A stretch of 10,337 nucleotides of DNA. It comes from Halorhodospira sp. (GTDB lineage: Bacteria; Pseudomonadota; Gammaproteobacteria; Nitrococcales; Halorhodospiraceae). Shown here piece by piece: positions 1-6,441 of the stretch. Under the pieces are notes generated by a model. That model worked only from the letters and a program-made list of their open reading frames with translations. It was not told the origin of the DNA and did not search any database. The stretch spans positions 1 to 10,337 of the forward strand of contig SKYL01000091.1 in the NCBI GenBank assembly GCA_007127935.1, written 5' to 3'. Every line of letters starts with the position of its first letter. Position 1 is the stretch's first letter. The position numbers and the translations under genes are program-made.

Positions 1-1526
1 GGGATATGTTGGAGGAGTTGGCCACCGACGAGACCCAGCGCCGCTACGTCCATATCCAGCAGACGGCGGCGCAGAACCTGCTCGATTTGATCAACGATGT
101 CCTCGACCTCTCCAAGATCGACTCCGGGCAGTTGGAACTGGTGGAGGTCACCTTCGATCTGCGTGACCTGGTGGACGAGGTGCTGGAATTGATGGGGGAC
201 CGCGCCCGGGAGCGGAACCTCGAGCTGATTGCCGACGTGCCGCTGGAGTGGGCCACCGTGCGGGGCGATCCCCGCCGGTTGCGGCAGATCTTGATCAATC
301 TGGTGGGCAACGCGGTGAAGTTCACCCACCGGGGCGAGATCGTGGTCGGCGTGGCCCGCGATTCGGCACGTCCGGAGTGGGCGCGGTTGTCGGTACGGGA
401 TACCGGTATCGGCATCCCGAAGTCGCAGTTGGAACGGATCTTCGAGTCGTTCACCCAGGTGGCGACAACGGCGTCCCACCGCTACGGCGGGACCGGGCTC
501 GGGCTCGCCATCTGCCGCCGTCTGGTGGAGCAGATGGGTGGCGAGATCGAGGTGGCCAGCCAAGTGGATGTGGGCAGCACGTTCACCGTCACCCTGCTGT
601 TGCCGCCGTGCGACGAGGGGGCCCCGTTGGAGCCGGTACAAGATCTGGCCGATCTCGGCGGGGCGCGGGTCCTGGTCCTCGACGACAATGCCACCAACCG
701 CTTGGTGTTGACGGAGCTGCTCCACCGCTGCGGCGGGGGGGTGACCGCCGCTCCGAAGGGGTGTGCCGACGGTGCGGATTTGCTGAGCGGTGCCTATGAG
801 GACGAGTGTCCTTTCGATCTGGTGCTGCTCGACTGTCGGATGCCTGGGGTCAGCGGGCTGGAGGTGGCGGCCTATATCCGCGACCATCCCGCCCTGGGCC
901 ACCTGCCGATTGTGATCCTCTCCTCCGACGACCGCCCCGGCGACCTGCGGCGGGCCCGTGAGTTGGACGTGGTCTACCTGCTCAAGCCGGTGCGCCGGGC
1001 AACGCTGCTGCGGGCGGTGGGCGAGGCGCTGGCCCGCACCGGTGCCTGGGAAGGGACGACGGGACAGTCTCCTTTTGCCGAAGGGGTAAAGGGGGCGGTT
1101 GCCTCTTCCTCCGATCAAGGCGCAGGGCGCTGTTGCCCGGGAGGAGGGCTGAAGATCCTATTGGCGGAGGACAATGAAGACAACGTGACGCTGCTGGAGG
1201 CGTTCCTGCAGGGCTCGCCGCACTGCCTGGAGGTGGCGGTGAACGGCGAAGAGGCGGTGGCGCGTTTCCGGAAGGTGGGGGATTACGATCTCGTCTTGAT
1301 GGACCTGGAGATGCCGCGCCTGGATGGATACGGCGCCACGGAGGTGATCCGCCGTTGGGAGCGCGACCAGGGACGCCCGCCGACCCCCATCCTGGCGCTG
1401 ACCGCCCACGCGCTGCGCGAGCACCGGGAACGCACCCGGGCGGCGGGTTTCGATGCGCACCTGGTCAAGCCGATCCGCAAGCGGGAACTGCTGGCGGTGC
1501 TACACGAGTACGCGGCGAGCCGCTGA
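1..1526 (+). CDS. Hybrid sensor histidine kinase, C-terminal part (HisKA-HATPase-REC-REC), 5' end outside window
   Basis: The reading frame is open from the window edge (GAT at 3-5 precedes the first ATG at 6), so the sensor region and the phospho-accepting His of the H-box lie upstream. Counting from that ATG as residue 1: the second helix of the HisKA dimerisation domain (about 10-45, with LSKIDSGQLEL), then a HATPase domain with N-box N102, G1 box DTGIGIP (132-138) and G2 box GGTGLGLAI (161-169). Receiver 1 spans about 220-343 (acidic pair D226-D227, phospho-acceptor D276, S306/S307, K327). Receiver 2 spans about 382-503 (E388-D389, phospho-acceptor D433, T466, K488). Both receivers keep all key residues. 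There is no HPt domain after receiver 2, so phosphate probably passes to a separate HPt protein. A Gly/Ser/Ala-rich linker (about 345-381) joins the receivers. The architecture resembles GacS/BarA-type kinases without their HPt. The input signal and partner cannot be told from this window. Confidence 0.95.
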   Translation, partial: DMLEELATDETQRRYVHIQQTAAQNLLDLINDVLDLSKIDSGQLELVEVTFDLRDLVDEVLELMGDRARERNLELIADVPLEWATVRGDPRRLRQILINLVGNAVKFTHRGEIVVGVARDSARPEWARLSVRDTGIGIPKSQLERIFESFTQVATTASHRYGGTGLGLAICRRLVEQMGGEIEVASQVDVGSTFTVTLLLPPCDEGAPLEPVQDLADLGGARVLVLDDNATNRLVLTELLHRCGGGVTAAPKGCADGADLLSGAYEDECPFDLVLLDCRMPGVSGLEVAAYIRDHPALGHLPIVILSSDDRPGDLRRARELDVVYLLKPVRRATLLRAVGEALARTGAWEGTTGQSPFAEGVKGAVASSSDQGAGRCCPGGGLKILLAEDNEDNVTLLEAFLQGSPHCLEVAVNGEEAVARFRKVGDYDLVLMDLEMPRLDGYGATEVIRRWERDQGRPPTPILALTAHALREHRERTRAAGFDAHLVKPIRKRELLAVLHEYAASR

Positions 1527-1545
1527 GAAGGAAACGCTGAACAAG

Positions 1546-1583
1546 CCGTCATTGCGAGCGAAGCGAAGCAATCTCCATGACGG
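1546..1583. repeat. REP-like palindromic repeat, copy 1, between convergent genes
   Basis: The unit CCGTCATTGCGAGCG...AGCAATC (1546-1573) matches 26 of 28 bases of a second copy at 7116-7143. Here a perfect 7-bp outer arm pairs CCGTCAT (1546-1552) with ATGACGG (1577-1583), and an inner arm pairs ATTGC (1551-1555) with GCAAT (1568-1572); the two arms share two bases. It lies in the 80-bp gap between the kinase stop and the ygfZ stop (opposite strand), so both transcripts run into it. It could work as a bidirectional transcript end or 3' stabiliser. No U-tract follows, so it is not a standard intrinsic terminator. I recall very similar repeats scattered in many bacterial genomes, but have not searched. 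Confidence 0.75.
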
Positions 1584-1606
1584 GAATGGGTTTGCTCAGC
1601 GTGTCC

Positions 1607-2485
1607 TTATGGGTAAACCCGAACGGGCCTCTCTTCCGTCCGCAGGTTACCGGCCTCAGCCATCTCCGTACGGAGTGAAGCCAGCGCCTCAAAGGTCGAC
1701 CCGTTGGTGGGCGCGGCCATGATGATGTGGCCCGCCAGACGGTCTTCGGCGTCACGTACCTCGGCGCCTTCCGCGGGGGGGGGGCCGTTGCCGGCAATAC
1801 GGTAGAGACGCTGTTTGACGGTGCCCCGGTAGCGGGCCCGGGCCACCACCTCCTGGCCCGGGTAACAGCCCTTCGTGAAGCTCACGCCGTCCAGGTGGTC
1901 GAGGTCGACCATCTGGGGGATGAACCGCTCCCGGTGGGCGGCGCCGAGGTGGGGAACCCCCGCGCGGATCTCGGCCAAAATCCACGGTGACGGATCGTCA
2001 TGGAGGGGGATGCCAGCCCGCTTTATCCAGGCGGTGATCGCTTCGTCGGCACCGGCCACCAGGTATCGGGGCGTCTCTCCCCGCAGGCGGACCACGTGTA
2101 GCCCATCTTCCCGGCGGAGATCGTCCACCGTTTGAGGCGGTCCCTCCAGCGTGCCGGTGAGGCCGATGACACGCACACCGTCTTCCACCGCGACGCGGAC
2201 CTTGGAGCGCAGCACGTACATGGTGAGCTTTCGTGCGGTCTCCTCGGCCAATTCGTGGTCGATCAGAAGACGGTAACCGTCCCCGGTGGGGAGGACGCGC
2301 ATCAGCGCGGTGATCCGGCCCTTGGGTGTGCAGAGCGCGGCCAGGGGTCCATGGGCCGCGTTCGGCGGCGGGATCTGGTTGGTCAGCAGCCGGTTGAGAA
2401 AGTCCTGCGCCTCCTCGCCGGTTACCGAAAGGGCGGCCAAGCGGTGGAGAAGGAAACAACCCTTTGGCGAAGATTGCTCGCTCAT
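1607..2485 (-). CDS. ygfZ: YgfZ/GcvT-fold folate-binding protein (Fe-S cluster maintenance)
   Basis: A 292-residue protein in the usual range for proteobacterial YgfZ. The diagnostic motif K-G-C-Y-x-G-Q-E is present at residues 205-212 (K205, C207, Y208, G210, Q211, E212); the Cys is the functional residue in E. coli YgfZ. The N-terminal half has the family pattern (LNRLLTNQI at 31-39, LCTPKGRI at 51-58), and the C-terminal barrel ends in a typical ALASLR segment. Known role: a cytosolic tetrahydrofolate-dependent factor needed for full activity of certain Fe-S enzymes. The neighbouring sdhB product carries three Fe-S clusters. The ATG at 2485-2483 overlaps the stop of an upstream truncated toxin frame (ATGA), and no strong ribosome binding site is visible, so translational coupling to the antitoxin/toxin-stub transcript is likely. 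A run of ten C (coding strand) encodes Pro235-237. Confidence 0.95.
   Translation of the reverse strand: MSEQSSPKGCFLLHRLAALSVTGEEAQDFLNRLLTNQIPPPNAAHGPLAALCTPKGRITALMRVLPTGDGYRLLIDHELAEETARKLTMYVLRSKVRVAVEDGVRVIGLTGTLEGPPQTVDDLRREDGLHVVRLRGETPRYLVAGADEAITAWIKRAGIPLHDDPSPWILAEIRAGVPHLGAAHRERFIPQMVDLDHLDGVSFTKGCYPGQEVVARARYRGTVKQRLYRIAGNGPPPAEGAEVRDAEDRLAGHIIMAAPTNGSTFEALASLRTEMAEAGNLRTEERPVRVYP
1775..1784. repeat. Ten-base G/C homopolymer inside ygfZ
   Basis: Ten consecutive G on the + strand (C on the coding strand) cover Pro235-237 of YgfZ plus one flanking base, in a linker before the C-terminal barrel. The frame is intact as given. A one-base slip would replace the last 55 or so residues. 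It could be a slippage-prone site or a place where sequencing errors collect. Confidence 0.6.
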
Positions 2486-2568
2486 GGATCGAGGTGGTTC
2501 AGCAACGATTGAGCGCTGGGGTCGCGAAAGAAGATCGCGCCGAGCACCGAGGTGTCCAGGTGGATCAC
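2482..2568 (-). pseudogene. N-terminal remnant of a PIN-domain (VapC-like) toxin
   Basis: A 28-codon frame too short for usual gene calling. It starts at GTG (2568-2566), overlapping the antitoxin stop as GTGA, the classic antitoxin-toxin junction. The peptide begins VIHLDTSVLGAIFF, the first strand and helix of a PIN domain, with the first catalytic Asp at residue 5. It stops at TGA (2484-2482), which overlaps the ygfZ ATG. A normal VapC has about 125-140 residues, so the remaining acidic active-site residues are missing. Nothing resembling the rest of a PIN domain follows: the DNA beyond is intact ygfZ. The stub should therefore lack RNase activity. The PIN assignment rests on a short segment, but the position directly after an antitoxin supports it strongly. 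Confidence 0.75.
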
Positions 2569-2795
2569 AGCAGATCTTGCCGTCGCATCTCTTCCACGGC
2601 CACGCCCTTGGCGGGCGGTGCTGCCGCTACCCAGCGCCGCAATCCCGACCAGTCGAAGGGCTTCTCCGGGGGCTCGGGGATCAGCCGGGCCACCGGTTTG
2701 CCACGACGGGTGATGACGATCTCTTCACCAGTGCTCACTTCAGTGAGCATGGCGGCGAGGCGTGCCTTGGCATCCGCCACGGTCGTTGTCTTCAT
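2565..2795 (-). CDS. Phd/YefM (VapB-type) antitoxin of a type II toxin-antitoxin module
   Basis: A 76-residue protein. Residues 1-40 match the Phd/YefM DNA-binding fold: MKTTTVADAKARLAAMLTEV, then TGEEIVITRRGKPVARLIP, the family's hallmark strand-turn-strand. The C-terminal part (about 44-76, with FDWSGLRRWV and ending MRRQDLL) would be the toxin-binding tail. I chose the ATG at 2795 because the family starts at MKT; a frame extension to 2822 adds nine atypical residues. Known role: these proteins neutralise the partner toxin and repress their own operon. Here the partner is reduced to a 28-codon stub, so the gene is an orphan antitoxin. It may persist as a transcription regulator, by neutralising a related toxin elsewhere, or because it drives ygfZ. 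The palindrome at 2848-2870 is a candidate operator. Confidence 0.9.
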   Translation of the reverse strand: MKTTTVADAKARLAAMLTEVSTGEEIVITRRGKPVARLIPEPPEKPFDWSGLRRWVAAAPPAKGVAVEEMRRQDLL

Positions 2796-2847
2796 CGTAA
2801 CCAGCCCGCACCTATGAGTCATCTGTGCTGCTTATCGTGCCACCAGT

Positions 2848-2870
2848 TGGTCATCTGGTAAAGATGACCA
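2848..2870. promoter_or_regulatory. 8-bp perfect inverted repeat, candidate operator between antitoxin and sdhC
   Basis: TGGTCATC (2848-2855) and GATGACCA (2863-2870) form a perfect inverted repeat with a 7-base centre. A further copy of the core, GTCATCTG, occurs at 2818-2825 and again at 2850-2857, exactly 32 bp apart (about three helical turns). A second short palindrome, GTTTC-CGA-GAAAC, lies at 2881-2893. Palindromic sites just upstream of a Phd/VapB gene fit autorepression, but the divergent sdhC could equally be the target. No experimental link is visible. Confidence 0.4.
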
Positions 2871-2909
2871 CGTGATGCGTGTTTCCGAGAAACCAATCAG
2901 CCCTTCTGC

Positions 2910-2936
2910 TTGCAACATTGTGTCGCAGCTTATACT
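2910..2936 (+). promoter_or_regulatory. Candidate sigma-70 promoter for the sdh operon
   Basis: TTGCAA (2910-2915) and TATACT (2931-2936) resemble -35 and -10 boxes. The 15-bp spacer is shorter than the preferred 17, which lowers confidence. The -10 box lies in the most AT-rich part of the 208-bp gap between the divergent antitoxin and sdhC genes, and would give a leader of roughly 60 bases before the sdhC ATG. Confidence 0.35.
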
Positions 2937-2972
2937 TTATGGCGCCGTTGCATTCCCTTATGGTGCGTTGCA
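2937..2972. repeat. Tandem imperfect direct repeat in the sdhC leader
   Basis: TTATGGCGCCGTTGCA (2937-2952) is followed by TTATGGTGCGTTGCA (2958-2972). The copies differ by one substitution and one missing C, and start 21 bp apart, which is two helical turns. They lie directly between the candidate -10 box and the sdhC ribosome binding site. The phasing suggests two binding sites for one regulator on the same DNA face; chance duplication is the alternative. Confidence 0.5.
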
Positions 2973-3003
2973 AAATAGCACCCTCGCTGCGCGGAGCGTT
3001 CCC

Positions 3004-3396
3004 ATGCAAACCAAGAACAATCGTCCGCTTTCGCCCCACCTGACCATCTATCGCCCCCAGATCACCAGCGTGCTCTCCATCAGCCACCGTATCTCCGGCG
3101 TCCTGTTGGCGCTGGCCGCGGTATTGCTGGTCTGGTGGTTGTCAGCCCTGGCCGTCGGCCCCGACTACTTCGCCACGGTGCAGGTGGCGTTGGGCAGTGG
3201 ACTGGGACGGATTGTCCTCTTCTTCATGACCCTGGCGGTCTTCTACCACCTCTGCAATGGCATTCGCCACCTGGTCTGGGACACCGTCCACGGCTTCGAG
3301 CTGGAGGCGATTCGGCGGGGTGGGCAGATCGTTGTCGCCGCTGCCGTGGCGCTGACCGTGGTGGTGTGGCTGATCGCATATTTGGGGAGGGGCTGA
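3004..3396 (+). CDS. sdhC: Succinate dehydrogenase cytochrome b556 subunit SdhC
   Basis: A 130-residue membrane subunit of complex II. With SdhD it anchors SdhAB in the inner membrane, binds haem b and forms the ubiquinone site. The signature SPHLTIYRP (10-18) is followed by SVLSISHRISG, where S25 and R29 align with the E. coli quinone-site residues Ser27 and Arg31. H82 in FYHLCNGIRHL aligns with the E. coli haem ligand His84. Three hydrophobic helices lie at about 31-50, 65-86 and 107-127. I chose the ATG at 3004 because GGAG (2993-2996) sits 7 bases upstream and the protein then has family length; an in-frame extension to 2872 would add 44 atypical residues across the promoter region. First gene of the sdh operon, three bases before sdhD. 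Confidence 0.96.
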   Translation: MQTKNNRPLSPHLTIYRPQITSVLSISHRISGVLLALAAVLLVWWLSALAVGPDYFATVQVALGSGLGRIVLFFMTLAVFYHLCNGIRHLVWDTVHGFELEAIRRGGQIVVAAAVALTVVVWLIAYLGRG

Positions 3397-3399
3397 GCG

Positions 3400-3783
3400 A
3401 TGTCCGGTTTCGAGACGCCGGTGGCCCGCGCGCGCGGGCTGGGATCGGCCAAACGCGGGTATCGCCACTGGTGGGCGCAGCGCGTCACCGCGGTCGCCCT
3501 GGTGCCGTTGGTGTTGTGGCTCGGCTTCGGCCTCGCGCTCCACGGTGCCGCCGATTTCGAGACGGCTCGCGCCTGGGTCTCCGGTCCGGTGACCGCGGTG
3601 CTATGGATCGTGGCCCTGGTGGTGGCCTTCTACCACGCGGCGCTGGGCCTCCAGGTGGTCATCGAGGACTACGTGGGCGGCGACGGCATGAAGGTCGCCG
3701 CGATCCTGCTGGCCCAGGCCTTCTGTGTCCTGCTGGCCGTGGGCGGCATCGTCGCCGTCCTTCGCATCGCACTGGGGGGCTGA
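3400..3783 (+). CDS. sdhD: Succinate dehydrogenase membrane anchor subunit SdhD
   Basis: A 127-residue partner of SdhC in the membrane domain of complex II. H79 in AFYHAALGLQ is the expected haem b ligand (E. coli His71), and D90-Y91 in IEDYV match E. coli Asp82-Tyr83; Tyr83 contacts ubiquinone. The His-to-Tyr spacing of 12 is the same as in E. coli. Three hydrophobic helices lie at about 27-48, 62-85 and 97-121. A strong ribosome binding site, GGAGG (3386-3390), overlaps the end of sdhC and sits 9 bases before the ATG. The stop is followed 7 bases later by the sdhA ATG, so co-translation is likely. Confidence 0.95.
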   Translation: MSGFETPVARARGLGSAKRGYRHWWAQRVTAVALVPLVLWLGFGLALHGAADFETARAWVSGPVTAVLWIVALVVAFYHAALGLQVVIEDYVGGDGMKVAAILLAQAFCVLLAVGGIVAVLRIALGG

Positions 3784-3790
3784 GGCGCAT

Positions 3791-5581
3791 ATGACGAATC
3801 CAATGAAGACGGTGGAGCACACCTACGACGTGGTGGTGGTGGGCGCTGGCGGCGCCGGCCTGCGCGCCACCTTCGGGATGGCCCTCCAGGGGTTGAACAC
3901 CGCCTGCGTGACCAAGGTCTTTCCCACCCGCAGCCACACCGTGGCCGCCCAGGGCGGTGTCTCGGCGGCGCTGGGGAACATGGGCGAGGACGATTGGCGC
4001 TGGCACATGTACGACACGGTCAAGGGCTCCGACTGGCTCGGCGACCAGGACGCCATCGAGTACATGTGCCGCGAGGCGGCGCCGGCGATCATCGAGTTGG
4101 AGCAGTACGGCGTGCCGTTCTCCCGCACCGAGGACGGCCGTATCTACCAGCGGCCCTTCGGCGGCATGACCACCCACTTCGGTGAGGGGACCGCCCAGCG
4201 GACCTGCGCCGCCGCCGACCGCACCGGCCACGCCATCCTGCACACGCTCTATCAGCAGGCCCTCAAGCACGAAGCGGAGTTCTACATCGAGCACTTCGCC
4301 ATCGACCTCTTGATGGACGACGGGGTCTGCCGGGGTGTGGTGACCCTGGACATGGAGACCGGCACCGTCCACATCTTTCGCGCCCACCTGGTGGTGCTGG
4401 CCACCGGCGGTTACGGGCGGGCGTATTTCTCCTGCACCTCCGCCCACACCTGCACCGGCGACGGCAACGGCATGGTGTTGCGGGCCGGATTACCGCTCCA
4501 GGATATGGAGTTCGTGCAGTTCCACCCCACCGGGATCTACGGCGCCGGCTGTTTGATCACCGAGGGCGTGCGCGGCGAGGGCGGGTACCTGACCAACAGC
4601 CGGGGCGAGCGGTTCATGGAGCGCTACGCCCCCAACGCCAAGGACCTCGCCTCCCGGGACGTGGTCTCCCGCTCCATGACCATCGAGATCCGCGAGGGGC
4701 GCGGGGTGGGCGAGAAGGCCGACCACATCCACCTCCACCTGGAGCACCTGGGGCCGGAGGTGATCCACGAACGGCTACCCGGCATCAACGAGACCGCCCG
4801 CATCTTCGCCGGGGTCGATGTGACCAAGGAGCCGATTCCGGTTCTGCCCACTGTCCACTACAACATGGGCGGCATTCCCACCAACCACTACGGCGAGGTG
4901 GTGGTGCTCAAGGACGGCAATCCCGATTCCGTGGTGCCGGGCCTGATGGCCATCGGCGAGGCGGCGTGCGTCTCCGTCCACGGCGCCAATCGCCTCGGCT
5001 CCAACTCGTTGCTCGATCTGGTGGTCTTCGGCCGTGCCGCGGCCCACCGGGCAACGGAGATCCTCGGTGGGCGGGGCGTGCCACACCGGCCGCTGCCGGA
5101 GGGATGCCCCGACCCGGCCCTGGATCGCCTGGAGCGCCTGCGCAAGGCGGATGGTGGCAAGCCCACCGCCCGTATCCGCGACGAGATGCAGGTGACGATG
5201 CAGAACTACGCCGCCGTCTTCCGCACCGGGGAGGTGTTGGACGAGGGGCGCAAGAAGATGGTGGAGGTGGCGCGCTCCCTCGAGGACGTGGCCGTCACCG
5301 ACCGCTCCCTGATCTGGAACTCCGATCTGGTGGAGACGCTGGAACTGGAGAACCTGCTGGGGTGCGCGGTGACCACCATCGAGTCGGCCTTCAACCGCCA
5401 GGAGAGCCGCGGTGCTCATGCCCGCGAAGACTTCAGCGAGCGGGATGACGAAAACTGGATGAAGCACACCCTCTGCCGGCTGGACGGCGAGTACGGGGTG
5501 CATATCGACTACCGCCCGGTCCACCTCAACACCTTGACCGACGAGGTGGAGCCGATTCCGCCCAAGCCCCGGGTCTACTAA
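3791..5581 (+). CDS. sdhA: Succinate dehydrogenase flavoprotein subunit SdhA
   Basis: A 596-residue catalytic subunit of complex II (E. coli: 588). It oxidises succinate to fumarate on the cytoplasmic face and passes electrons through FAD to SdhB. The FAD-binding motif VVVVGAGGAG spans 14-23. H49 in PTRSHTVAAQGG is the residue to which FAD is covalently attached. Active-site residues are all visible: H245 (FHPTG), E258 (ITEGVRGEGG), R289 (ASRDVVSR), H356 (HYNMGGIPTN) and R401 (GANRLGSNSLLDL). I chose the ATG at 3791, with GAGG (3782-3785) five bases upstream; 22 codons of open frame before it lie inside sdhD. The C-terminus (TLTDEVEPIPPKPRVY) resembles alphaproteobacterial SdhA more than E. 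coli SdhA, from memory. SdhE, its flavinylation factor, is encoded two genes downstream. Confidence 0.98.
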   Translation: MTNPMKTVEHTYDVVVVGAGGAGLRATFGMALQGLNTACVTKVFPTRSHTVAAQGGVSAALGNMGEDDWRWHMYDTVKGSDWLGDQDAIEYMCREAAPAIIELEQYGVPFSRTEDGRIYQRPFGGMTTHFGEGTAQRTCAAADRTGHAILHTLYQQALKHEAEFYIEHFAIDLLMDDGVCRGVVTLDMETGTVHIFRAHLVVLATGGYGRAYFSCTSAHTCTGDGNGMVLRAGLPLQDMEFVQFHPTGIYGAGCLITEGVRGEGGYLTNSRGERFMERYAPNAKDLASRDVVSRSMTIEIREGRGVGEKADHIHLHLEHLGPEVIHERLPGINETARIFAGVDVTKEPIPVLPTVHYNMGGIPTNHYGEVVVLKDGNPDSVVPGLMAIGEAACVSVHGANRLGSNSLLDLVVFGRAAAHRATEILGGRGVPHRPLPEGCPDPALDRLERLRKADGGKPTARIRDEMQVTMQNYAAVFRTGEVLDEGRKKMVEVARSLEDVAVTDRSLIWNSDLVETLELENLLGCAVTTIESAFNRQESRGAHAREDFSERDDENWMKHTLCRLDGEYGVHIDYRPVHLNTLTDEVEPIPPKPRVY

Positions 5582-5599
5582 CGCCCGGAGGGAGACGAG

Positions 5600-6382
5600 A
5601 TGGCAGAGTTCAAATTACCGGCCAACTCCCGTATCCGGGAGGGCAAGACCCATAAGGCGTCCACCGCGGGCGGCAAGATCCGCCGTTTCCGGATCTACCG
5701 CTACGACCCCGAGACCGGTGAAAACCCCCGGCTCGACACCTACGAGTTGGACGCCGAGCGCACCGGCCCGATGGTCCTCGACGCGCTGATCCGGATCAAA
5801 AACGAGATCGATCCGACGCTGACCTTCCGGCGCTCCTGCCGGGAGGGCATCTGCGGCTCCTGCGCGATGAACATTGACGGCACCAACACCCTGGCCTGCA
5901 CCAAGGGGTTGGACGAGATCGACGGCGACGTCACCGTCTATCCGTTGCCTCACCAGGAGGTGGTCAAGGACTTGGTTCCCGACCTGAGCCACTTCTACGC
6001 CCAGTACGCCTCGGTGAAACCGTGGCTGCGCACCGAGACGCCAACCCCGCCGGACCGGGAACGGTTGCAGTCGAAGGCGGAGCGGGATCTGTTGGATGGG
6101 CTCTACGAGTGCATTCTGTGCGCCTGCTGCTCCACGTCGTGCCCGAGCTACTGGTGGAACAGCGACCGCTACCTGGGGCCGGCGGCGCTGTTGCAGGCGT
6201 ACCGGTGGATCGCGGATAGCCGTGATGAGGCCACCGGCGAGCGGCTGGACGAGTTGGAGGACCCATACCGGCTCTACCGTTGCCATACAATTCTTAACTG
6301 TACGGCAACGTGTCCGAAGGGGTTGAATCCCGGGAAGGCCATCGCCGAGATCAAACGGTGCATCGTGGAGCGGAATATCTGA
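5600..6382 (+). CDS. sdhB: Succinate dehydrogenase iron-sulfur subunit SdhB
   Basis: A 260-residue subunit that carries electrons from FAD in SdhA to ubiquinone at SdhCD through three clusters. The [2Fe-2S] ligands are C80, C85, C88 and C100 (SCREGICGSC...LAC). The [4Fe-4S] ligands are C171, C174, C177 and C238. The [3Fe-4S] ligands are C181, C228 and C234, within CILCACCSTSCPSYWW and CHTILNCTATCPKGLNP. All eleven Cys are present. The N-terminus is about 20 residues longer than E. coli SdhB (238 aa). A strong ribosome binding site, GGAGGGAG (5587-5594), sits five bases before the ATG, in the 18-base gap after sdhA. The Fe-S content gives a functional link to ygfZ across the divergent promoter region. 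Confidence 0.98.
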   Translation: MAEFKLPANSRIREGKTHKASTAGGKIRRFRIYRYDPETGENPRLDTYELDAERTGPMVLDALIRIKNEIDPTLTFRRSCREGICGSCAMNIDGTNTLACTKGLDEIDGDVTVYPLPHQEVVKDLVPDLSHFYAQYASVKPWLRTETPTPPDRERLQSKAERDLLDGLYECILCACCSTSCPSYWWNSDRYLGPAALLQAYRWIADSRDEATGERLDELEDPYRLYRCHTILNCTATCPKGLNPGKAIAEIKRCIVERNI

Positions 6383-6441
6383 TGGTGGCGGCTTCTGGCG
6401 GACGTGCGTGGGCGGGTGGGCTGCCCTTTGGATGAGCAGGC

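Noticed and set aside
1453..1722. Small plus-strand frame after the kinase (89 codons)
   Set aside because: Starts inside the kinase in another frame, then reads through the palindromic repeat and the 3' end of ygfZ. The SLRAKRSNL stretch is the translated repeat, not a protein.
2482..2568. A frameshifted but full-length toxin reading on into ygfZ
   Set aside because: The DNA after the stub encodes intact YgfZ from its first residue, and no PIN-domain motifs appear in any other frame there.
2872..3003. 44-codon N-terminal extension of SdhC
   Set aside because: It crosses the candidate promoter and tandem repeat, lacks a ribosome binding site at its ATG, and SdhC from 3004 already has normal length and a good GGAG.
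3659..4447. Minus-strand open frame (262 codons) opposite sdhD and sdhA
   Set aside because: Antisense to conserved SdhA motifs; composition is typical of a shadow frame.
6383..6441. Possible promoter or terminator between sdhB and sdhE
   Set aside because: The 59-base GC-rich gap has no convincing -35/-10 pair, no hairpin with a U-tract, and no repeat.
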